Assembly (NCBI RefSeq): GCF_002807035.1
Contig: NZ_NIUC01000002.1
Location: 677,477-741,476, forward strand
Reading direction: 5' to 3'
Origin: Algoriphagus formosus
GTDB taxonomy: Bacteria > Bacteroidota > Bacteroidia > Cytophagales > Cyclobacteriaceae
Length of the DNA: 64,000 nucleotides
The notes beneath the pieces are model-generated. The model searched no databases, had not been told where the DNA came from, and was given only the letters and a program-made list of their open reading frames with translations. The translations under genes were made by a program, and so were the position numbers. Shown here piece by piece: positions 23,442 through 33,466 of this stretch. Each line of letters opens with the position of its first letter. Position 1 is the first letter of the stretch.

Positions 23442-24032
23442 TTATTTGGATGCTTCGAATGCCTCGATTTCAGAAGACATGTTTAGCAAGTAATCAATAT
23501 CATCGAAGCCATTCTGCATATTGGCCTTCTTATATTCATTGATGTCAAAAGATTCGGATTCTCCAGTTGCGAGCAGTTTGATTTTCTGTTCGGGCAGGTT
23601 GATTTCGATCTCGGACTTAGGATCTGCCTCAATCGCATTGAATAGTTTATCAGCAAATTCAGTAGAAACTGTCACCGGAAGGACTCCAATATTCAGACAG
23701 TTATTTTTGAAGATATCTGCAAAAAAGCTGGAAACCACACAGCGAAAGCCATAATCATACAGTGCCCAAACGGCATGCTCCCGGCTGGAACCTGAACCGA
23801 AGTTTTTACCAGCAACCAAAATTTTACCAGAATAGGTAGGATCGTTTAGCACAAAATCCTTTTTCGGATTGCCTTCCACGTCATACCGCCAGTCGCGGAA
23901 AAGATTGTCTCCAAAGCCTTCTCGTTCAGTTGCTTTCAAAAAGCGAGCGGGGATGATTTGGTCAGTATCCACGTTTTCGGTCGGCAATGGAACTGCCGTA
24001 TCGCGGAGTATGGTGAATTTATCGTAAGCCAT
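23442..24032 (-). CDS. leuD: 3-isopropylmalate dehydratase small subunit
   Basis: A 196-residue aconitase swivel-domain subunit that pairs with LeuC to isomerise 2- to 3-isopropylmalate. Typical motifs: the N-terminal PLPTENVDTDQIIPARFLK, LVAGKNFGSGSSREHAVWAL and the FADIFKNNCLNIGVLPV stretch. Length is normal for bacterial LeuD. It lies 6 bp before leuA2 and about 100 bp after leuC; that gap holds G/A-rich filler (AAGTGGGAAGG at 24055-24065) but no hairpin. Confidence 0.95.
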   Translation of the reverse strand: MAYDKFTILRDTAVPLPTENVDTDQIIPARFLKATEREGFGDNLFRDWRYDVEGNPKKDFVLNDPTYSGKILVAGKNFGSGSSREHAVWALYDYGFRCVVSSFFADIFKNNCLNIGVLPVTVSTEFADKLFNAIEADPKSEIEINLPEQKIKLLATGESESFDINEYKKANMQNGFDDIDYLLNMSSEIEAFEASK

Positions 24033-24136
24033 TTTAATTTGTTCAAAGGTTTTTAAGTGGGAAGGTTGAAAGGTGTGTCATCTCAGCTAAGCCTGAAATT
24101 CCATTAAGCCCGTATCTCGTATTTCCCACTTCGTAT

Positions 24137-25543
24137 TTAATTTTCAAAGACTTCCCTCGGGTCGGTGATACGCCCGGTGACGGCCACTGCTGCAACTGTC
24201 AAAGGAGAGGCAAGCATAGTCCTCGCACCTGGTCCTTGACGACCTTCGAAGTTTCGATTGGACGTAGAAACCGCGTATTTTCCAGCAGGAATCTTATCAT
24301 CGTTCATGGCTAGGCAGGCTGAACAACCCGGCTGACGAAGTTCGAAACCAGCTTCTTCCAAGATTTTCACCAAGCCTTCTTCATGAGCGAGCTTTTCCAC
24401 TTCTCTGGAGCCCGGAACAATCCAAGCGGTGATATTATCCGCTTTTTTCTTGCCCTTGACGAATTGTGCTACTGCGCGAATATCTTCGATTCGCCCATTG
24501 GTACAGGACCCGACAAATACATAATCGACTTGCTTTCCTTTGACCGGTTCACCCGGCTGGAAGCCCATATAATCCAAAGATTTGAGGTAAGACTTTTTAT
24601 TGGAGCCTTCCATCCCATCCGTGGTCGGAATAGAGTCTTTAACCTTGATCCCCATTCCCGGATTGGTTCCATAGGTGATCATTGGTTCGATATCAGCAGC
24701 ATCAAAGTGAAGTTCCTTATCGAAAACAGCCCCATCGTCCGTTTTGAGTGTCTTCCAGTAGGCTACTGCCTTATCCCAATCTTCCCCTTTTGGTGCATAT
24801 TGTTTACCTTTTAGGAAAGCAAATGTTGTCTCATCCGGAGCAATCAAACCTCCTCTGGCGCCCATTTCGATGGACATGTTGCAAATGGTCATCCGAGCTT
24901 CCATGGAGAGGTTTCGGATCGCCGATCCTGCATATTCCACAAAATAGCCGGTAGCCCCAGCGGCAGAGATTTTGGAAATGATGTAGAGAATGATGTCTTT
25001 GGAGGTCACTCCTTTTCCAAGTTCTCCTTCTACAGAGATTCGCATTTTCTTTGGCTTGGACTGCATGATGCACTGCGTCGCTAGCACCATTTCCACCTCA
25101 GAAGTACCGATACCAAAGGCAATCGCTCCAAAGGCCCCATGCGTAGAAGTATGTGAATCGCCGCAAACGATGGTCATCCCAGGTTGGGTTACTCCCAATT
25201 CCGGTCCGATTACGTGGACAATTCCGTGATGAGCAGATCCCAAATCATGGAGCTCAATGCCGTATTTTGCGCAATTTTGGCGAAGTCGCTCCACTTGCAT
25301 CCGAGAAAGCTTGTCCTTGATCGTCTGATCCTGATCTATCGTCGGAACATTGTGATCTGGAGTTGCTATCGTCCGATGAGGATATTTTACGCCAATGCCT
25401 CTTTTCTCCAAATTCAAGAAAGCTACAGGGGAGGTAACTTCATGGATAAAATGCTTATCAATGAAGAACACATCTGGCCCCGCAGGTACCGATTTCACGA
25501 CATGTGAATCCCAGATTTTATCAAATAATGTTGTCTTTTCCAT
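24137..25543 (-). CDS. leuC: 3-isopropylmalate dehydratase large subunit
   Basis: A 468-residue [4Fe-4S] hydro-lyase of the aconitase family. Cluster-binding cysteines are in [11 protein letters not shown] and [17 protein letters not shown]-like [17 protein letters not shown] marks the N-terminal active-site loop. Works as a complex with LeuD in the cytoplasm. Starts 2 bp after the leuA stop codon, showing tight coupling. Ordinary length. Confidence 0.96.
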   Translation of the reverse strand: MEKTTLFDKIWDSHVVKSVPAGPDVFFIDKHFIHEVTSPVAFLNLEKRGIGVKYPHRTIATPDHNVPTIDQDQTIKDKLSRMQVERLRQNCAKYGIELHDLGSAHHGIVHVIGPELGVTQPGMTIVCGDSHTSTHGAFGAIAFGIGTSEVEMVLATQCIMQSKPKKMRISVEGELGKGVTSKDIILYIISKISAAGATGYFVEYAGSAIRNLSMEARMTICNMSIEMGARGGLIAPDETTFAFLKGKQYAPKGEDWDKAVAYWKTLKTDDGAVFDKELHFDAADIEPMITYGTNPGMGIKVKDSIPTTDGMEGSNKKSYLKSLDYMGFQPGEPVKGKQVDYVFVGSCTNGRIEDIRAVAQFVKGKKKADNITAWIVPGSREVEKLAHEEGLVKILEEAGFELRQPGCSACLAMNDDKIPAGKYAVSTSNRNFEGRQGPGARTMLASPLTVAAVAVTGRITDPREVFEN

Positions 25544-25545
25544 AA

Positions 25546-27054
25546 TTAGGCAGTCACGTATTCTTTGACTGGTATTTTGTTTAATGCATCCACAAATGCT
25601 TGAGCAGATGCCAATACGATATCTTGGTTGGAAGCAAAGCCGTAGTAAGGCTTGTCGGATTTGATGACACGCATGTGGACTTTTGCCACATCATTGGAGC
25701 CATGGGTCATGGCTTGAATCAGAAATTCTTCCAAATCAACTTGGGGTTGGACGACTTTTTCGATAGCTGTCAAAACAGCATCTACAGGACCAACTCCGGT
25801 TGCTGAAGCTTCATGGGATTCATTACCGATTTTCACTTTTACTTGTGCGTTGATCTCACCATTAGAAGAATAAGTCACTTCTTCCAATTCGATGAAATTG
25901 GATTCATCCATGTACTTACCTACCAGCTCCAGCAAATCTTTTCTACCAATATCTCGCTTTGAATCAGCCAAAAGCAAAAACTCTTCGTAGACTTTGCGAA
26001 GCTCTTCGCCTTCTAATTCCACACCCAAGGCATCTAGATGATGCTTCAAGGCAGCTCTCCCGGATCTTGCAGTCAGGACAATCGAAGACTCCTCCACCCC
26101 GACCTCTTTGGGATCGATGATTTCGTAGTTTTCTCTGTGCTTCAAGACACCGTCCTGATGAATCCCTGAGGAGTGAGCAAAGGCATTTCTACCTACAATC
26201 GCCTTATTAGGCTGTACAGGCATATTCATCAGTTTGGATACCAATCGGCTGGTTTGGTAAATCTTCTGCGTAACGATATCCGTGTGAACAGGAATGGACT
26301 GATGACATTTGATAGCCATCACCACCTCCTCCATGGAAGTATTTCCGGCACGCTCTCCGATTCCATTGATCGTCACTTCAACCTGCCGGGCACCATTTTG
26401 AACACCAGCCACCGTATTGGCGGTAGCCATCCCCAAATCATTGTGACAATGGGTGGCTATGATCGCCTTGTCTATATTGGGAACTCGATTTTTGAGATTT
26501 GCGATAAAGCCCCCATACTGCTCTGGTAAACAATAGCCGGTGGTATCCGGAATATTCACCACAGTAGCTCCGGCTTTGATGACCTCTTCAATGATTTTAC
26601 AAAGAAAATCAGGCTCCGAACGCCCGGCATCTTCTGCATAAAACTCCACATCCTCCACAAACTGCTTGGCAAATTTCACAGCTGCCACCCCACGGCGGAT
26701 GATCTCATCCGGAGTGGAACGGAGCTTGTACTGAATATGATAGGGAGAAACCCCAATACCCGTGTGAATTCGGCCTTTTTTGGCATACTTGAGTGCCGCT
26801 GCAGCTACTTCGATATCCTTTTCTACCGCACGTGAGAGGGCACAAATGATCGGATTGGAAACAGCTTTCGAAATCTCCTGCACAGAATTGAAATCACCTG
26901 GGCTAGAGATGGGAAATCCTGCCTCAATTATATCAACTCCTAGTTCTTCTAGGGCCTTTGCCACGATAATTTTCTCCTGGGTATTCAGCTGACACCCTGG
27001 CACTTGCTCCCCGTCTCGCAGGGTTGTATCAAATATCCACAGCTTCTCACTCAT
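25546..27054 (-). CDS. leuA: 2-isopropylmalate synthase
   Basis: A 502-residue canonical bacterial LeuA. It condenses acetyl-CoA and 2-ketoisovalerate, the committed step of leucine synthesis. Barrel motifs: [20 protein letters not shown] (metal Asp, catalytic Arg), [17 protein letters not shown] (His-x-His metal site), [18 protein letters not shown], then the linker [18 protein letters not shown] and a C-terminal allosteric leucine-binding domain (about 385-500). First of the leu genes after ilvC, from which it is separated by 24 bp. Confidence 0.96.
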   Translation of the reverse strand: MSEKLWIFDTTLRDGEQVPGCQLNTQEKIIVAKALEELGVDIIEAGFPISSPGDFNSVQEISKAVSNPIICALSRAVEKDIEVAAAALKYAKKGRIHTGIGVSPYHIQYKLRSTPDEIIRRGVAAVKFAKQFVEDVEFYAEDAGRSEPDFLCKIIEEVIKAGATVVNIPDTTGYCLPEQYGGFIANLKNRVPNIDKAIIATHCHNDLGMATANTVAGVQNGARQVEVTINGIGERAGNTSMEEVVMAIKCHQSIPVHTDIVTQKIYQTSRLVSKLMNMPVQPNKAIVGRNAFAHSSGIHQDGVLKHRENYEIIDPKEVGVEESSIVLTARSGRAALKHHLDALGVELEGEELRKVYEEFLLLADSKRDIGRKDLLELVGKYMDESNFIELEEVTYSSNGEINAQVKVKIGNESHEASATGVGPVDAVLTAIEKVVQPQVDLEEFLIQAMTHGSNDVAKVHMRVIKSDKPYYGFASNQDIVLASAQAFVDALNKIPVKEYVTA

Positions 27055-27078
27055 GATCTTTGGGTTTAAATTTGGGGT

Positions 27079-28122
27079 TTAATTATTTTCTGGTCTCAAC
27101 TGACGGACGACCGCACCGGCCTGCCACATTTCAGACTCGCGCAATTCTTTCAACTCAGCCTCCAGCTTTTCTCTGTAATCTGACTTCGAATTAGAGTCAA
27201 TGGATTTTTGAGCCTCTTTACCTGTTTTGACAGAATCATACAATGCCTCAAAAACAGGCTTGGTTGCATCCCGGAAAGGCTTCCACCAATCTAAAGCACC
27301 TCTTTGAGCCGTAGTGGAACAGTTGGCATACATCCAATCCATTCCATTTTCTGCTACCAAAGGCATCAAAGACTGCGTCAACTCCTCTACTGTCTCATTG
27401 AAAGCTTCGGATGGAGTATGACCATTTGCTCTCAAAACCTCATATTGGGCAGCAAAAATCCCTTGGATCGCTCCCATCAAAGTCCCTCTTTCACCGGTGA
27501 GGTCAGAAGTAACTTCACGGTAAAAATCTGTTTCGAAAAGGTATCCTGACCCTACGCCAATACCTAAGGCAACGACACGATCCTTAGCCTTGCCTGTTGC
27601 ATCTTGGTAAATCGCATAAGAGGAATTCAATCCACGACCCTCTACAAACATTCTTCTCAAAGAGGTCCCAGACCCTTTTGGCGCAACCAAAATCACGTCT
27701 ACATCTGCAGGAGGTATGATTCCTGTTTTATCCTTATAAGTCACACCAAATCCATGCGAGAAGTATAATGCCTTTCCAGGAGTCAGGTGTTTTTTCACTG
27801 TTGGCCAAAGGGCAATTTGTCCAGCATCTGACAGCAAAAACTGAATGATCGTACCTTTTTCACAGGCTTCTTCGATCTCAAAAAGCGTCTCGCCAGGAAC
27901 CCACCCGTCCGATACGGCTTTATCCCAAGTTTTGGAATTTTTACGCTGACCTACGATGACGTTGAATCCATTGTCTTTAAGGTTCAAAGCCTGTCCTGGG
28001 CCTTGGACACCATAGCCAATGACTGCGATCACCTCATCCTTGAGTACTTCTCTGGCTTTCTCCAGTGGGAATTCCTCACGGGTCACCACATTTTCTTCAA
28101 CATTGCCGAATTTTAATTTCAT
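27079..28122 (-). CDS. ilvC: Ketol-acid reductoisomerase, class I
   Basis: A 347-residue NADPH-dependent enzyme converting acetolactate to dihydroxyisovalerate (and the isoleucine equivalent). The Rossmann motif is VIAVIGYGVQGPGQALNL; the cofactor loop GQRKNSKTWDKA carries the Arg/Lys/Ser expected for NADPH. The knotted C-terminal domain has the Mg2+ residues in TSDLTGERGTLMG and EAFNETVEEL. Length is that of class I (short) enzymes. Lies 40 bp after ilvN. Confidence 0.95.
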   Translation of the reverse strand: MKLKFGNVEENVVTREEFPLEKAREVLKDEVIAVIGYGVQGPGQALNLKDNGFNVIVGQRKNSKTWDKAVSDGWVPGETLFEIEEACEKGTIIQFLLSDAGQIALWPTVKKHLTPGKALYFSHGFGVTYKDKTGIIPPADVDVILVAPKGSGTSLRRMFVEGRGLNSSYAIYQDATGKAKDRVVALGIGVGSGYLFETDFYREVTSDLTGERGTLMGAIQGIFAAQYEVLRANGHTPSEAFNETVEELTQSLMPLVAENGMDWMYANCSTTAQRGALDWWKPFRDATKPVFEALYDSVKTGKEAQKSIDSNSKSDYREKLEAELKELRESEMWQAGAVVRQLRPENN

Positions 28123-28161
28123 GATTCTAAAATTAGGTTTAATAGATTGATTTTTAATGTT

Positions 28162-28662
28162 TTATGATAAATACTGATCAATTGTTCGCATTCGTTTCGC
28201 GACAGCAACTCTGCCTGATCTTGCAAATTCGAGAAGACCATAGCCCTTCAGAATTTCCAGCAACTCCTGGGTTTGTTCTTTATGTCCTGCCACTTCCAGC
28301 ACGACAAATTCCTGCTCTGCCGAAATGATTTTTGCATGATGCTGTCGAATGATTTTCTCTAAGCTTCCATCCAAGCGAGCAACAGGGATCTTGTAAAGTG
28401 CAATCTCCTGATAGACCACGCCGGAATCTTCATGATAAAATGCCTTGATGACATCAATGATTTTTTCAATTTGATTGACGAGATGAACTACCATTTCTTC
28501 GGAGGTAGTCACTTCGATCGTAATCCGATGAATCCCATCCACACTGCTTTCAGAAGCAGTCAACGCATCGATATTGATCCCTCTTCGAGTGAAGATGATA
28601 GTGATCCGATTGAGAATTCCGATAAAATTCTCCGTAATGACGAAAATAGTATAGCGTTTCAT
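28162..28662 (-). CDS. ilvN: Acetolactate synthase small (regulatory) subunit
   Basis: A 166-residue regulatory subunit with an N-terminal ACT domain (YTIFVITENFIGILNRITIIFTRRGINIDALTASES) and a C-terminal ALS-SS domain. It binds valine or other branched-chain amino acids and confers feedback control on IlvB. Lies 12 bp downstream of ilvB. Length is normal for the IlvH/IlvN type. Confidence 0.94.
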   Translation of the reverse strand: MKRYTIFVITENFIGILNRITIIFTRRGINIDALTASESSVDGIHRITIEVTTSEEMVVHLVNQIEKIIDVIKAFYHEDSGVVYQEIALYKIPVARLDGSLEKIIRQHHAKIISAEQEFVVLEVAGHKEQTQELLEILKGYGLLEFARSGRVAVAKRMRTIDQYLS

Positions 28663-28674
28663 AGGGGGATTTTT

Positions 28675-30372
28675 TTAAGAAAGTCGGACTTCTTCTACCG
28701 AGCATCCGGTAGCGATCATCGGGAATACATTATCTTCTTTCTCCACCACCACTTCCAAGAAATAGGGGCCGTCATGAATCAACATATCTTCAATAGATTC
28801 CGTGAGCGTATTTCTTTCGGTTACCTTTTGAGCTTTAATGCCATAGGCTTCTGCCAGTTTGATGAAATCCGGATTGTCCAATTCAGTGAATGAGTAGCGT
28901 TTATCAAAAAACATCTGCTGCCACTGACGGACCATTCCCAGGTAATTATTATTGAGCAGGACAATTTTGACGGGCGCCTTGGTCTGCATGATAGCACCCA
29001 ACTCCTGAATGGTCATCTGAATACCTCCATCCCCGACTACACAGATTACCTGTCTGGAATAGTCATGGAGCTGTGCTCCTAAAGCCGCTGGAAGTGCAAA
29101 ACCCATGGTTCCTAAACCTCCTGAAGTAATCTGGGTCCGTGTCTTCTTATAGTGAAAATAGCGCCAAGCAATCATTTGGTGCTGTCCCACATCGGTTACC
29201 AAAACAGCATCATCTGCCTTGTAGCGATTGATTTGACTGATTACCTCACCCATGGTAAGGCCCACTTTGGTCGGAGTGATATCATGCTGCATCACAGCTT
29301 CCTTTTCCATCTGCTCCAACTCACGAAACTTCCCAAGCCATTCCGGATGGGACCCTTGCTCTACCGCTTCGGTCAGCATGGAAAGACTTTCCTTACAGTC
29401 TCCCAAAACTCCTACTTCAACTTTGACATTTTTATTAATCTCAGCGGCGTCCAACTCCAGATGAATGACTTTTGCCTGCTTGGCATAGCGCTTCAGATCT
29501 CCGGTCACCCGATCATCAAATCGCATTCCTACCGCAATAAGAACATCGCATTGATTGGTCAGCAGGTTGGGAGCATAATTTCCGTGCATACCGAGCTTAC
29601 CCACATAATTTGGATGATCCTCAGAAAGTGCCCCTGATCCCAAAAGGGTAGAAGCAGCAGGAATACCTGTTTTATCTAAGAAAAACTTCAACTCGGTCTC
29701 AGCTTTTCCCAAGACCACGCCCTGCCCAAAAAGCAAATAGGGTCGCTTAGCCTGCTTGATCAATTCTGAAGCTTTCTGAATAGCATTTGGGTCTATTGGC
29801 TGATGAACTTTGTAAGATCTGAAGCCTAAGCAAGGCGTGTAGTTCATCTGCCCAAAGTCTACCTGAGCATTTTTTGTAATATCAATCAATACCGGTCCGG
29901 GACGCCCAGACCTAGCGATATAAAAGCCCTTTGCAATAGCAGGTGCAATATCTTCCACTCTTCTCACCTGAATATTCCATTTCGTCCCAGGCATAGAAAT
30001 ACCGACCACATCCGTCTCCTGAAAGGCATCTGTACCCAAAAGGTGTGCGGCAACTTGCCCAGTAATACAAACCAAGGGGGTGCTGTCGATCTGCGCATCA
30101 GCCAGCCCCGTGATCAAATTAGTCGCTCCGGGGCCTGAAGTAGCCAAGCAGACTCCGACTTTTCCAGAAACTCGGGCATAGCCTTGTGCTGCATGGATAG
30201 CACCCTGCTCATGCCGAGTCAATACGTGCTTGATCTGCTCATGATAATCGTACAAGGCATCGTATACAGGCATGATTGCGCCTCCAGGATACCCAAAGAT
30301 AATTTCTGCTTGCTCTGCGATTAGGGACTGCACAACTATGTCTGCCCCACGAATCATGGATTCTTCCTTCAT
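28675..30372 (-). CDS. ilvB: Acetolactate synthase large (catalytic) subunit
   Basis: A 565-residue ThDP- and FAD-dependent enzyme forming acetolactate or acetohydroxybutyrate. Landmarks: the ThDP glutamate region AEIIFGYPGGAIMPVYDAL, HEQGAIHAAQGYARVSGKVG, the FAD domain, and the ThDP/Mg2+ motif VVGDGGIQMTIQELGAIMQT followed by LLNNNYLGMVRQWQ. Five bases separate it from ilvD. The start at MKEESMIRGADIV is the only one that preserves the N-terminal helix. Confidence 0.96.
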   Translation of the reverse strand: MKEESMIRGADIVVQSLIAEQAEIIFGYPGGAIMPVYDALYDYHEQIKHVLTRHEQGAIHAAQGYARVSGKVGVCLATSGPGATNLITGLADAQIDSTPLVCITGQVAAHLLGTDAFQETDVVGISMPGTKWNIQVRRVEDIAPAIAKGFYIARSGRPGPVLIDITKNAQVDFGQMNYTPCLGFRSYKVHQPIDPNAIQKASELIKQAKRPYLLFGQGVVLGKAETELKFFLDKTGIPAASTLLGSGALSEDHPNYVGKLGMHGNYAPNLLTNQCDVLIAVGMRFDDRVTGDLKRYAKQAKVIHLELDAAEINKNVKVEVGVLGDCKESLSMLTEAVEQGSHPEWLGKFRELEQMEKEAVMQHDITPTKVGLTMGEVISQINRYKADDAVLVTDVGQHQMIAWRYFHYKKTRTQITSGGLGTMGFALPAALGAQLHDYSRQVICVVGDGGIQMTIQELGAIMQTKAPVKIVLLNNNYLGMVRQWQQMFFDKRYSFTELDNPDFIKLAEAYGIKAQKVTERNTLTESIEDMLIHDGPYFLEVVVEKEDNVFPMIATGCSVEEVRLS

Positions 30373-30377
30373 AGACT

Positions 30378-32060
30378 TTAGAATTTATCGGTTACGCAGC
30401 CTTCTGATGCGGTTGCCACGAGTTGATTATATTTTTTCAGGGTACCCTGCAATCCTTCAATTTTCTTGGGTGACCAGGATTTTTTGCGCTCCGCAAACTC
30501 TTCTTCACTCACTTGCACTGAAAGCTCAAAATTATTCGCATCGATTGTGATGACATCTCCGTCTTTTAAGAGTCCAATGGGACCTCCACACCAAGCCTCC
30601 GGGGTAACGTGTCCCACTACAAAGCCATGCGTTCCGCCAGAAAATCTTCCGTCAGTAATTAGAGCTACATCTGAACCCAAGCCCGCTCCAATGATCATGG
30701 AGGTTGGTTTAAGCATCTCTGGCATTCCAGGAGCTCCTTTTGGACCGACATTTCGAACTACCACTACATCTCCAGCCTGCACCTTGTGATCCCGTATGGC
30801 ATTATTAGCCTCCAATTCAGAATCGAAAACTTTGGCTGGACCCGTGAATGAAACCCCTTCCTTTCCAGTGATCTTCGAAACTGCCCCTTCAGGAGCAAGA
30901 TTTCCTTTGAGAATGCATAGATGACCGGTTTTCTTAATGGGCTGATCGATTGGCCGAATACAATTGACCAAGGATGGTATGATAGGGTCGATATTTTCCA
31001 GATTTTCGGCTAGAGTCTTACCGGTGACGGTCATACAGTCTCCATGGAGCATTCCTTGATCTAGCATGAATTTCATGAAAGCTGGAAGCCCACCTTGTTC
31101 ATGAAGGTCTTCCATCAGGAATTTTCCGGAAGGTTTGAAATCTCCTAACAATGGGGTGATATCATTTACAGCTTTGAAGTCTTCAAGTGTAAAATCTACT
31201 CCAGCCGTACGCGCAATCGCCAGGATATGCATCACTGCATTGGTACTTCCACCCAGAGCTACAATGACTCGTACAGCATTTTCAATGCTTTTTCGTGTGA
31301 CGATATCCTTTGGTTTGATATCTTTTTCAAGTAGGATTTTGATGTATTTGCTGACCTCTCTACACTCTCGGAGTTTCTCAGGGGAGTTGGCAGGATAGGA
31401 AGCTGAATAAGGAAGAGACATTCCCATAGCTTCTGCAGCAGATGACATGGTGTTGGCGGTATACATCCCCCCACAGGCACCTGCTCCGGGGCAAGCATTT
31501 CGGATCACTCCATCATAGTCTTCATCTGAGATCGTTCCTTGGATCTTTTTCCCAAATGCCTCAAATGCAGATACGATGTTCAGTTTCTCACCTTTATAAT
31601 TGCCCGAGGCAATCGTCCCACCATAAACCATAATCGATGGGCGGTTGATGCGAAGCATTCCCATGATCGCCCCGGGCATATTTTTATCACATCCTGCTAC
31701 TGCCACACAGGCATCAAAGGAGTGACCTAAAATGAATGACTCAATCGAATCTGCAATGATCTCTCTAGAAACCAAGGAATAACGCATTCCCAACGTCCCC
31801 ATGGAAGTACCATCCGAAATCCCAATGGTATTGAAAACCAAACCGGTCAAATCATGCTCTTGAGTAGTTGATTTGATCTCAGCAGCAAAGTCATTGAGGT
31901 GCATGTTGCAGGGATTGCTTTCATAGCCACAGCTTGCAATTCCTACAAAAGGCTGCATTAATTTCTTGTCAGATAGACCAGTGGCATACAGCATTGCTTT
32001 GCCTGCCGGATGCTCGGGATTATCAGAGATTTCCCAACTATATTTTTTAAGGTTTTTCAT
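30378..32060 (-). CDS. ilvD: Dihydroxy-acid dehydratase
   Basis: A 560-residue Fe-S dehydratase converting dihydroxyisovalerate to 2-ketoisovalerate (and the isoleucine precursor). Cysteines in [25 protein letters not shown] and [24 protein letters not shown] form the cluster site; [15 protein letters not shown] is the C-terminal family motif. It is the first structural gene of the operon. The 5' leader contains a leader peptide and an attenuator just 8 bp from the start codon, so its expression is probably coupled to branched-chain aminoacyl-tRNA supply. Confidence 0.96.
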   Translation of the reverse strand: MKNLKKYSWEISDNPEHPAGKAMLYATGLSDKKLMQPFVGIASCGYESNPCNMHLNDFAAEIKSTTQEHDLTGLVFNTIGISDGTSMGTLGMRYSLVSREIIADSIESFILGHSFDACVAVAGCDKNMPGAIMGMLRINRPSIMVYGGTIASGNYKGEKLNIVSAFEAFGKKIQGTISDEDYDGVIRNACPGAGACGGMYTANTMSSAAEAMGMSLPYSASYPANSPEKLRECREVSKYIKILLEKDIKPKDIVTRKSIENAVRVIVALGGSTNAVMHILAIARTAGVDFTLEDFKAVNDITPLLGDFKPSGKFLMEDLHEQGGLPAFMKFMLDQGMLHGDCMTVTGKTLAENLENIDPIIPSLVNCIRPIDQPIKKTGHLCILKGNLAPEGAVSKITGKEGVSFTGPAKVFDSELEANNAIRDHKVQAGDVVVVRNVGPKGAPGMPEMLKPTSMIIGAGLGSDVALITDGRFSGGTHGFVVGHVTPEAWCGGPIGLLKDGDVITIDANNFELSVQVSEEEFAERKKSWSPKKIEGLQGTLKKYNQLVATASEGCVTDKF

Positions 32061-32068
32061 AGGGATAT

Positions 32069-32134
32069 AAAAAAAGTGCCTTCATGTAATGAGGCACTTA
32101 CAGATTTTTTATTTTGATATAGTCTAGTGCCTCA
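32069..32134 (-). promoter_or_regulatory. ilv-leu transcription attenuator: terminator and competing antiterminator
   Basis: On the - strand, AAGTGCCT (32099-32092) and AGGCACTT (32081-32074) form an 8-bp stem with a 10-nt loop followed by a T7 tract: an intrinsic terminator ending 8 bp before ilvD. Upstream, TGAGGCACT (32134-32126) is perfectly complementary (9 bp) to AGTGCCTCA (32098-32090), which covers the terminator's 5' arm. The two pairings exclude each other. The upstream arm lies 2 nt after the leader-peptide stop codon, where a ribosome finishing the peptide would mask it, as in classical amino-acid attenuators. Confidence 0.88.
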
Positions 32135-32136
32135 CC

Positions 32137-32187
32137 TTAGTATCCTAGGAGAATAATAATGCTAAGCAAAAAGACCACTCGATTCAT
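32137..32187 (-). CDS. Branched-chain amino acid leader peptide
   Basis: A 16-codon ORF, MNRVVFLLSIIILLGY then TAA. Nine of 16 residues are Val, Leu or Ile, including three consecutive Ile codons, covering all three end products of the downstream operon. It lies between the promoter and the attenuator hairpins. A ribosome stalled at the Val/Leu/Ile codons would leave the antiterminator arm free; one reaching the stop would cover it and allow termination. The peptide itself is probably not functional. Too short for standard gene calling. Confidence 0.85.
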   Translation of the reverse strand: MNRVVFLLSIIILLGY

Positions 32188-32225
32188 AGATTTTGGGTTG
32201 AGCTGCTGTGAATTCGAAATTTTGT

Positions 32226-32257
32226 CAAATTTAAGTTTCATGAAGGAGACTAACAAT
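32226..32257 (-). promoter_or_regulatory. Promoter of the ilv-leu operon (Bacteroidota type)
   Basis: On the - strand ATTG (32257-32254) is followed after 20 nt by TAAATTTG (32233-32226), matching the TTG-N19-21-TAnnTTTG layout of the Bacteroidota primary sigma factor. Transcription would begin near 32218, giving a leader of about 160 nt before ilvD that contains the leader peptide and attenuator. Confidence 0.75.
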
Positions 32258-32569
32258 ATTTAATTCGCTTAAAAATCTTTAACACAGAATATAAATTATC
32301 GCAATATGAATTTTTATAGAATTTTATTCTTATAAAAGAACTTTTTATGCTTATTATTCTATTTGAAATATATTTTTTTTCAAAAAACAGAATTTTATAC
32401 TGAATTGACTTTTTTTTAATAAAAAGTGAAAAAGATTCCATTTTTATCAATCGAAGAGATCAATCGCCTTATTTTTCCTAATCTTTCCAAGATTAACTTA
32501 AAAATATTCAAAGATCGAATTGTAAACTTTTCAGTCTAAAATCCACTTAATTTGCGGAAAGCTCTCGAT
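32258..32569. other. AT-rich divergent intergenic region between the ilv promoter and ispE
   Basis: About 310 bp, very AT-rich with several A and T runs (for example T8 at 32372-32379 and near 32410). No coding potential. It holds the upstream part of the ilv promoter and presumably the ispE promoter; before ispE only a near-match (TTAATTTG at 32548-32555) to the -7 element is seen. Confidence 0.5.
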
Positions 32570-33376
32570 ATGATCACTTTCCCTAATGCAAAAATTAACC
32601 TCGGACTGCATATCCTAGGAAAAAGAAAGGATGGATACCACGAAATCGAAACTTGCATGGTTCCTATCCCTCTTCTGGATGCCTTAGAAATCATCTTGGA
32701 TAAAAAAGGCGGCTGGGAAAGCACCGGAATCCCTATCCCAGGTGAGGCCAAAGACAATTTGATTTTAAAAGCAGAAAAGCTACTGAGAAAAGATTTTCAG
32801 GGGCTACCACAACTCAAAATCCACCTTCATAAAAATATACCAATGGGTGCTGGTCTCGGTGGGGGTTCGGCTGACGGAGCTTTCGCTTTGAAATTGATGA
32901 ATAATCTTTTTGACCTTCATCTCGATGACTACTTTCTAGAGGAATATGCAGCACAGCTTGGAAGCGATTGTCCTTTTTTTATCGAGAATACGCCAAAAAT
33001 CGCCCGTGGTCGGGGTGAAATCCTCAGTCCCTCAAAGGTATCTCTTGCAGGAAGCTATCTGGTCTTAATCAATCCGGGAATTCACATCGGCACCAAAGAG
33101 GCCTACTCAGGCGTCCACCCTGCTGCACCCAAAGTGAAGATTGAGGAGGTTATAGCAGACCGAAGTAGATGGAAAGATGAATTGGTCAATGATTTTGAAC
33201 CAAGTATTTTTAGAAACCATCCTGAAATAGCCGCCATCAAAAGCCAACTGTACAAGGCTGGTGCCTACTACGCAGCTATGTCCGGTTCCGGTTCCAGTGT
33301 ATTTGGCCTTTTCGAAACAAAGCCAAGTGAAATTGATTTTCCTGATAATTATTTTTGTTTTGAAAAAGAACTTTAA
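32570..33376 (+). CDS. ispE: 4-diphosphocytidyl-2-C-methyl-D-erythritol kinase
   Basis: A 268-residue GHMP kinase of the MEP isoprenoid pathway; it phosphorylates CDP-methylerythritol. I start at the ATG at 32570 (MITFPNAKINLGLHILGKR) rather than the TTG six codons upstream. Motifs: PNAKINLGL, the glycine-rich ATP loop NIPMGAGLGGGSADGAFAL, and AAMSGSGSSVFGLF near the end. Together with ispH at 54 kb it shows that this organism uses the MEP pathway. Confidence 0.94.
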   Translation: MITFPNAKINLGLHILGKRKDGYHEIETCMVPIPLLDALEIILDKKGGWESTGIPIPGEAKDNLILKAEKLLRKDFQGLPQLKIHLHKNIPMGAGLGGGSADGAFALKLMNNLFDLHLDDYFLEEYAAQLGSDCPFFIENTPKIARGRGEILSPSKVSLAGSYLVLINPGIHIGTKEAYSGVHPAAPKVKIEEVIADRSRWKDELVNDFEPSIFRNHPEIAAIKSQLYKAGAYYAAMSGSGSSVFGLFETKPSEIDFPDNYFCFEKEL

Positions 33377-33466
33377 ATCCCAAAAGCCTTCAAAAAGAAA
33401 ACATCTACTTCAGATCGATTCTGCAAAAGCCAATTAATATCAAAAATCAAGATCTGGCTTAAAAAA

